Below, piece after piece: positions 59,726 to 64,000 of a stretch of 64,000 bases of DNA. The translations under genes were made by a program, and so were the position numbers. The notes beneath the pieces were generated by a model. It saw only the letters and a program-made list of their open reading frames with translations. It made no database searches and had not been told where the DNA came from. Position 1 is the stretch's first letter. The number at the start of each line of letters is the position of its first letter. Origin of the DNA: Terriglobia bacterium (lineage in GTDB: Bacteria > Acidobacteriota > Terriglobia > Terriglobales > Acidobacteriaceae); contig JAIQFH010000023.1 of the NCBI GenBank assembly GCA_020073385.1, positions 38,102 through 102,101 on the forward strand, read 5' to 3'.

Positions 59726-61093
59726 TCAGGCAGCCTTGGCAGCGCGTATCTCACGTGGATGCGATCTGCCTAACGCAAACGCAAAGATCTCATTCCAGAT
59801 TTCCCGGAACCTGGTGTCCCCGAACCCCGAATCGGATTTGAGCAGATCGTACCTGCGATACTTTCGACCTCCGCCAGGATCGGCCAGTACGGACTCATAT
59901 TGCCCGACGATATCCATGTGGTCGGCATGGACGAGCACATTCTCGCCTAACGGCCAGAACATGGATAGGGTATTGACGATCCCATCGTTATCCCAGACGG
60001 CAATTGGTTGTTTCGGGCTCAAACGTTTGGCCTTCTCCCGATTGGACCTAGGCGGATCGAAGGGACCACCAGCACACGCCCGATAGCAGGTCCTATACAT
60101 GCAGTCCGTACCCGCACTGAGGGCACTGTCCTTGCTCATCTCCGGAGAAGTCCAGGGCTTCGTTAGCTCCCAGACAGGCGCTGGCCTGGCGGAATCGAAT
60201 CGGAACGGGCGCCTTCCGATGGTTGCGTAAGAGCGGAATTCGATGTTGCGCAATCGGTGACGCTCTTTTTCGCGGTCCTCGGCAGTGAAATGAGCCGGGC
60301 TCATGGGCCTGCGGTGCGTTCCTTTGCCGACCCTTGGAGCACGCGACGTAAGGTCGTCAATCGCTCGGAAATCGGAAGCCATGTGCCGCAGATAGAGTGC
60401 AAGTTCGGCTGCAGCTTCATGCGCCTCCGCCTTGCGGAAAGGAGTCTGTTTTCCATTACATTCATTCGCCTCATCCAAGGCATCCTGCACGGCTCGAAAG
60501 AATCCCCTGCCCGTGACAGAGCCGGCTTGAGTTGAAACCACGGCCTCGACGCGATCGGCAATCACAAGCTGCGAGCCTGCGACCATAGCACGCAACTGGT
60601 CGATCAGTACCTTACGCCACAGCCATTCGGCCTGCACCCAGTCGGCGATGTTCGTACCCCAATGAGGCACCGAGAGGAAGACCACTCGACCGATTCGCTG
60701 GATAAGGTCTATAGGTTTCACCTCGAGGCTGCCATCAACCACAATCAGCTGATTGCGATCGTGCAGCTCATGCAATTCCCACAGGAACCAGCGAATATCG
60801 AGACCGCCCGTCGAATGTCCTACGAGCGTGATGTCGTCGTGACCCGAGATCTCACCACGCGCGATGCGCTTTGCGAGGTACTGCCGCAATCGCGTTGCAC
60901 GTGTGGCCACCGCTGCGGTGGGAAAATTGTCGAAGTAATGAAGCACTTCATTGCCGGATCTCCAAGACTTGAACAGGGAGGTGATGCCGCTGTAGTACTC
61001 AAGCTGCCCGAGCGCGTCGAATCCGGCAAAGCCTGGGATGAGTACGATGTGAGAACGTATGTGGGAGCGTAGCCCTGCTTCCTGATCCGCCAT
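59726..61093 (-). CDS. Lipase-like alpha/beta hydrolase, cytoplasmic
   Basis: 455 residues from ATG 61093, preceded by AAGGAG. HIVLIPGFAGFDALGQL is the oxyanion loop, LVGHSTGGLDIRWFL the nucleophile elbow (Ser), VWDNDGIVNTLSMFWPLGE carries a probable Asp, and VLVHADHMDIVGQYE the catalytic His. It resembles triacylglycerol lipase/PGAP1-like esterases. A charged insertion (about 215-340, with Lys/Arg/Glu-rich MSPAHFTAEDREKERHRLRN) is unusual. No signal peptide. Its neighbours on both sides are unrelated. Confidence 0.8.
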   Translation of the reverse strand: MADQEAGLRSHIRSHIVLIPGFAGFDALGQLEYYSGITSLFKSWRSGNEVLHYFDNFPTAAVATRATRLRQYLAKRIARGEISGHDDITLVGHSTGGLDIRWFLWELHELHDRNQLIVVDGSLEVKPIDLIQRIGRVVFLSVPHWGTNIADWVQAEWLWRKVLIDQLRAMVAGSQLVIADRVEAVVSTQAGSVTGRGFFRAVQDALDEANECNGKQTPFRKAEAHEAAAELALYLRHMASDFRAIDDLTSRAPRVGKGTHRRPMSPAHFTAEDREKERHRLRNIEFRSYATIGRRPFRFDSARPAPVWELTKPWTSPEMSKDSALSAGTDCMYRTCYRACAGGPFDPPRSNREKAKRLSPKQPIAVWDNDGIVNTLSMFWPLGENVLVHADHMDIVGQYESVLADPGGGRKYRRYDLLKSDSGFGDTRFREIWNEIFAFALGRSHPREIRAAKAA

Positions 61094-61321
61094 TGTCTGC
61101 TCCTTATGCCAGGCGCCGCGCTCAAGGCCCGCGCGGGTCGCAGAGGTTGAGTGTTGTCTTTCGAACGACTCCCGGCTGGTACCTTATTACTGCGCTTTGG
61201 GTTCGCGTGTCTGTGATCTCAAACCTGGCTTTGGCCGAAACATTTCTTTCTCATCCCGGCAGTTGCAGTTGGCGAGTTCCTTTAACTCCGAGGACTTGGA
61301 ACAAAGCGCGAAACGCCACAC

Positions 61322-61780
61322 TCAAGCGGGCAGATCGCTTGACCAAGCGTCGGCGGCTATCAGCCAGTTCTTGCCGACCCGCCTCCAAATGGTCAGATAT
61401 TTGCCGTGATCCTCCTTCTTCGAGCCGCCACTCTGAGGGATCGTCATGCGATACGTGCCGACATCCCAAGCGATGGGCCCTTGTTGCTTAATGTAGGTGA
61501 CTTCGAAAGCCAGGTCAGACACGCCATGGCTCAGCGGCGCTTTCAAATACTCTCGAATGGCATCGCGCCCGTGAACGGCTTCGTGATGAGGCGGCAGGTA
61601 AACTGCGTCTTTGGCGTACGCTGCGACCACTCCGTCTAGCTTCCCTATATTCCAATGCCGGGCCCACACATCGCCCATCCGCCGGATCGTGGCAGCGGCA
61701 TTGGTTTCTGCGCTCTTCCGGACAGTATTCCGGCCTGTGACTCTGGTGCTTGGGGAACGCTTCTTCGCAGTCGATCGCAT
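61322..61780 (-). CDS. SnoaL/DUF4440-like protein
   Basis: 152 residues from ATG 61780, with GAAGGAGG upstream. After a basic, possibly disordered N-terminus (KKRSPSTRVTGRNTVRK), the NTF2-like cone fold follows: MGDVWARHWNIGKLDGVVAA, then YAKDAVYLPPHHEAVHGRDA, and KYLTIWRRVGKNWLIAADAW. Such proteins are small isomerases, hydratases or stress proteins. It is the third of three leftward genes, each with a strong ribosome-binding site. Substrate unknown. Confidence 0.82.
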   Translation of the reverse strand: MRSTAKKRSPSTRVTGRNTVRKSAETNAAATIRRMGDVWARHWNIGKLDGVVAAYAKDAVYLPPHHEAVHGRDAIREYLKAPLSHGVSDLAFEVTYIKQQGPIAWDVGTYRMTIPQSGGSKKEDHGKYLTIWRRVGKNWLIAADAWSSDLPA

Positions 61781-61802
61781 ATAAAATCCTCCTTCAAAGA
61801 CC

Positions 61803-62018
61803 CTACAGCAGCGGGGCAACGTCCTCTTCGTGTTTTGGTTTTCTTGTCTTCGGCCGCTGAGTCATTTCTGCTTGCTTCGTGAACCATTGTTCGGGCTTGG
61901 TCTGTCGGGCACCTCGGATAGTCGACGCTATTTCTGCAGGCGGCTTTCGGCGGGCCAGCATTCTTGCGGCCGTCACTTCGGCCAGAGCCTCGCCTCGGTT
62001 GGAAAAGTGTCTTTGCAT
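61803..62018 (-). CDS. Small basic protein of unknown function
   Basis: 71 residues from ATG 62018, directly preceded by AAGGAGGAAGACC, the best ribosome-binding site in this part of the window. It contains a helical segment (SNRGEALAEVTAARMLARRK) and a basic tail rich in Lys, Arg and Pro (TQRPKTRKPKHEED). No family recognised. It lies between the phosphoribosyltransferase and SnoaL-like genes. A different frame of the same bases also starts upstream, but only this one has the ribosome-binding site. Confidence 0.6.
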   Translation of the reverse strand: MQRHFSNRGEALAEVTAARMLARRKPPAEIASTIRGARQTKPEQWFTKQAEMTQRPKTRKPKHEEDVAPLL

Positions 62019-62052
62019 GGTCTTCCTCCTTGTATTCGTTCATCGTGAATAT

Positions 62053-62745
62053 TCAAGCAGCACGCGGCGCCGAGCCAGCGGAAGCTTCCAGCAGGTGGCA
62101 CACAGCTTCATCGCTGATCTGGGGGAAATCCTCGTACCACTGCGAGACCGCTAAAAACATCTCGGGCTCCACCATGCTGATGACTTCATCCGCTTCCATC
62201 CGGATCGCACTGCAGCCCGAACCTGGAGCGACAGGAACAGCAACCACGACTCGGGCAGCGCTTTTCCGACGGACAGCTGCAATCGCAGCCAGAATGCTGC
62301 ATCCCGTCGCAATGCCATCATCCACGAGAATGACGGTCTTCCCTTCCAGTTCCAGCGGCAGACGGTCGCCACGATATAGCTTTTCGCGAGTTTCGAGTTC
62401 TTGTCGTGCAGCCGCTGCTACTTCCTGGATATCCTCTTCCGACACGCACATCGCGTTGACGATCGAGAGATCCACGACCTGCACGTTGCCCGCGGCAACC
62501 GCTCCCATGGCCAGTTCGCTGCTCCACGGGCTGCCGAGCTTGCATACCACCAAGACATCCAGCGGGAGGTGCAGTGCACCCGCGACCGCGGAAGCCACAA
62601 GCGCGCCACCCCGAGGAAGCCCCAACACAATCACGTCGCTACGGTTGGTATAGGCTGACAGTTTCCCTGCGAGTATGCGTCCGGCTTCCTCTCGGTCCGT
62701 GAATGGAACGACCTCCAGGTCTTCGTCTTCCTCTCGAAACAGCAC
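62053..62745 (-). CDS. Phosphoribosyltransferase-domain protein
   Basis: 230 residues. The PRPP loop VILVDDGIATGCSILAAI is clear at about 135-152, with VIVLGLPRGGALVASAVAGA in the N-terminal half and the flexible-loop region NVQVVDLSIVNAMC. This type is often found alone or fused to a dienelactone-hydrolase domain in stress clusters and is distinct from nucleotide-salvage enzymes. Substrate base unknown. First gene of the small leftward group. Confidence 0.85.
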   Translation of the reverse strand: MLFREEDEDLEVVPFTDREEAGRILAGKLSAYTNRSDVIVLGLPRGGALVASAVAGALHLPLDVLVVCKLGSPWSSELAMGAVAAGNVQVVDLSIVNAMCVSEEDIQEVAAAARQELETREKLYRGDRLPLELEGKTVILVDDGIATGCSILAAIAAVRRKSAARVVVAVPVAPGSGCSAIRMEADEVISMVEPEMFLAVSQWYEDFPQISDEAVCHLLEASAGSAPRAA

Positions 62746-62824
62746 TGGGAGCCTCCTTTCTGCCAGTTGTCCTGATCACAACGGTTTCGTCAACTCACTC
62801 AACCTTCAGGGTCACTGGTCGACC

Positions 62825-63193
62825 TTAGGCAGCCGCTTTGGGCCTGGCTGCGGCGGCGAGCATTTCAGACAGTTCGGACAGTAGGCCGGTATTACCCTCC
62901 AGGGCATAGACGCGTCTGGTCGCAGGAATCTCGGAATCGGAAGTGGCACCGCAGACCAGGAGGACCGGCGTGTCCATTTTCTCCTTGGCATCGACCGCCA
63001 AGAGATACTTTTCTTCGGCAGAGAATCGGTGGCCGAGAATCACCGCGTCGAATCTCTGGCGATTGAGCAGTTCCAGTCCATCCTGAATGTTGGTCACAGC
63101 CGTTACGTCGTAACCAGCGTCCTCCAAACTGCTGCATCGGTTCTCGGATACGGCTCGATCGAAGGAGATACACAAAATTTGTCGCTTAGGCAT
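62825..63193 (-). CDS. Receiver-like domain lacking the phospho-acceptor
   Basis: 122 residues from ATG 63193, with GAGGAGGG upstream; the reading frame continues upstream to 63511 but without start signals. The CheY fold is recognisable: KRQILCISFDRAV, EDAGYDVTAVTNIQDGLELL, RFDAVILGHRFSAEEKYLLA, TPVLLVCGATSDSE. The phospho-acceptor Asp is replaced by Gly (VILG instead of VILD), and only one of the paired acidic residues of strand 1 remains (SFDR). A pseudo-receiver that probably acts by protein contact, independent of phosphorylation. It ends in an Ala-rich tail. Confidence 0.75.
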   Translation of the reverse strand: MPKRQILCISFDRAVSENRCSSLEDAGYDVTAVTNIQDGLELLNRQRFDAVILGHRFSAEEKYLLAVDAKEKMDTPVLLVCGATSDSEIPATRRVYALEGNTGLLSELSEMLAAAARPKAAA

Positions 63194-63754
63194 ATGAATC
63201 CCTCCTCGGCACGTTGCCGGTCTCTCAACCCGCGATAGCGCTTCACGGTTTGACACGCGATAGCAATGACTGTCCTGATGAAAGTGAGAATCGAAAAGGA
63301 AAGCCAGCTCATTCGCAGCATGATGGCAATCCTCAGGACCAGGGGAGACCAAGGTTGGTCTCCGTGAAGGCGAGGTCCAGTAGTGGGTCAGATCAACTGG
63401 CCATACTCGGGTCTCAAAAGCCGAGATTCCGGTAGCCCATGAGTTTTCTACTACGACTAATATTTTACGCCCTGATTCACCTTCGAACTCAATCCTCTCC
63501 GGCTTCACCACTCGCGATTCGTCTCGTGGTGGAGAAATAACGCGCCGGGTGCTAGATGTTCTCCCCTTTGTTCGCGGGCATCGTAATCGTGCACCACCCT
63601 ACTGCCAGGCCAAGAAGACATTCGGCCCCTTGCGAGGGTAACTGGTGACGATTAACCCTGCGAAGACGACGATTTGTGCGGGCGAGATGCAGGGTTTTGC
63701 AGCCACGGTTGTCGGGAGATGGGAGACCAATCCGTGTCTTCCTCTCTCAATCTA
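63194..63754. other. Intergenic region upstream of the pseudo-receiver
   Basis: About 560 bases without a convincing gene. A perfect 9-base inverted repeat GGAGACCAA-GG-TTGGTCTCC lies at 63344-63363. An open frame continues upstream of the receiver ATG as far as 63511 but shows no family or start signal. The region ends at the insertion-sequence terminus. Confidence 0.45.
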
Positions 63755-64000
63755 GGGCCTGTTCACACTATCGCAGGGCCTCGATGATGAATGCGAAGTA
63801 GATAAAGGCCAGAAACACAACGTCGAGTTTCTCGAAGCGCGAAAAGATTCGACGGAAACCTTTCAGCCGTCGAAATAGGCGCTCCACTTGGTTCCGTTTC
63901 TTGTAGAGCTCGTGATCGTAGTCCCAGGGTTCGCGCCGGTTCGATTTGGGTGGAACCACCGGAATCATGTTCAACTCCAGCACCAATTGCCGGATTTCAT
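63755..64000 (-). mobile_element. IS5-type insertion sequence, right end with transposase C-terminus
   Basis: The terminal sequence GGGCCTGTTCACACTA begins at 63755, after a possible CTA target copy. The minus-strand frame from 63768 to the window edge encodes the transposase C-terminus: IPVVPPKSNRREPWDYDHEL, then NQVERLFRRLKGFRRIFSRF and FIYFAFIIEALR. This contains the catalytic Glu of the DDE triad in the motif Y-x-x-R-N-x-V-E-R-x-F. The family is IS5/IS427-like. The start and left end lie outside the window. Confidence 0.87.

Noticed and set aside
63194..63511. N-terminal extension of the receiver-like protein by about 106 codons
   Set aside because: A strong ribosome-binding site precedes ATG 63193 and the extension has no domain.

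Overview
The window reads as chromosomal DNA of an acidobacterium, most likely class Terriglobia (the Koribacter/Sulfotelmatobacter sort). The evidence is two giant Oar-type TonB-dependent receptors with N-terminal carboxypeptidase-regulatory domains, two CRTAC/ASPIC-UnbV FG-GAP proteins plus the remnant of a third, a winged-helix protein fused to a TolB-like propeller, a degenerate sigma-like protein, many exported enzymes, and intergenic hairpin repeats of the kind common in that phylum. The assignment comes from recognised gene families only; no search was run. No rRNA, tRNA, CRISPR array or replication origin was seen.

Layout. 1-3.1 kb: the tail of a VIT-type iron exporter, a secreted creatininase-family hydrolase, a secreted alpha/beta hydrolase and a small frameshifted gene. 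3.2-9 kb (minus): a core envelope block, lptC/lptA-like fusion - lptB - rpoN - hpf. 9-9.8 kb: an orphan ABC ATPase. 10-17.4 kb: a divergent metabolic cluster. Leftward it encodes a two-subunit sulfopyruvate/phosphonopyruvate-decarboxylase-like enzyme and a cyclase-family hydrolase. Rightward it encodes two class V PLP enzymes, an APC permease and a flavoprotein oxidase, all tightly packed. 17.4-23.9 kb: a winged-helix/propeller protein, a Sel1 protein, a CRTAC protein and a TPR protein.

24-37.9 kb is a probable substrate-scavenging locus: an Oar receptor, a GntR/UTRA regulator, an unknown exported protein, ApbE, a PQQ-type propeller, a Tat-exported DUF362 protein, an exported amidohydrolase, a SelA-like PLP enzyme with a twin-arginine leader, and a CRTAC protein. 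37.9-39.3 kb holds a truncated VOC protein, a zinc-ribbon/PAS protein and a CRP/FNR-like palindrome. 39.3-47.2 kb (minus) is an eight-gene drug-efflux operon: TetR, TolC, HlyD, ABC ATPase, sigma-like protein, ABC ATPase, ABC-2 permease, ABC-2 permease. It resembles the E. coli cecR-ybhGFSR operon with YbhF split in two.

47.4-49.2 kb looks like an actinobacterial import: an FAD monooxygenase of the antibiotic-inactivating type joined to a truncated antibiotic-type glycosyltransferase. 49.6-53.2 kb is a second Oar receptor. 53.5-57.2 kb is a probable osmotic-stress operon (trehalose synthase-type GH13, glycosyltransferase, channel-like membrane protein) closed by a strong terminator. 57.4-63.2 kb (minus) carries an S46 dipeptidyl-peptidase, a lipase, a SnoaL-like protein, a 71-residue unknown, a phosphoribosyltransferase and a receiver domain lacking its phospho-acceptor. 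The window ends inside an IS5-type insertion sequence.

No wholly new system can be proved from sequence alone. The best candidates are the decarboxylase/PLP/permease cluster, the exported amidohydrolase plus Tat-PLP pair beside the DUF362-propeller-ApbE operon, and the sigma-like gene embedded in the efflux operon.
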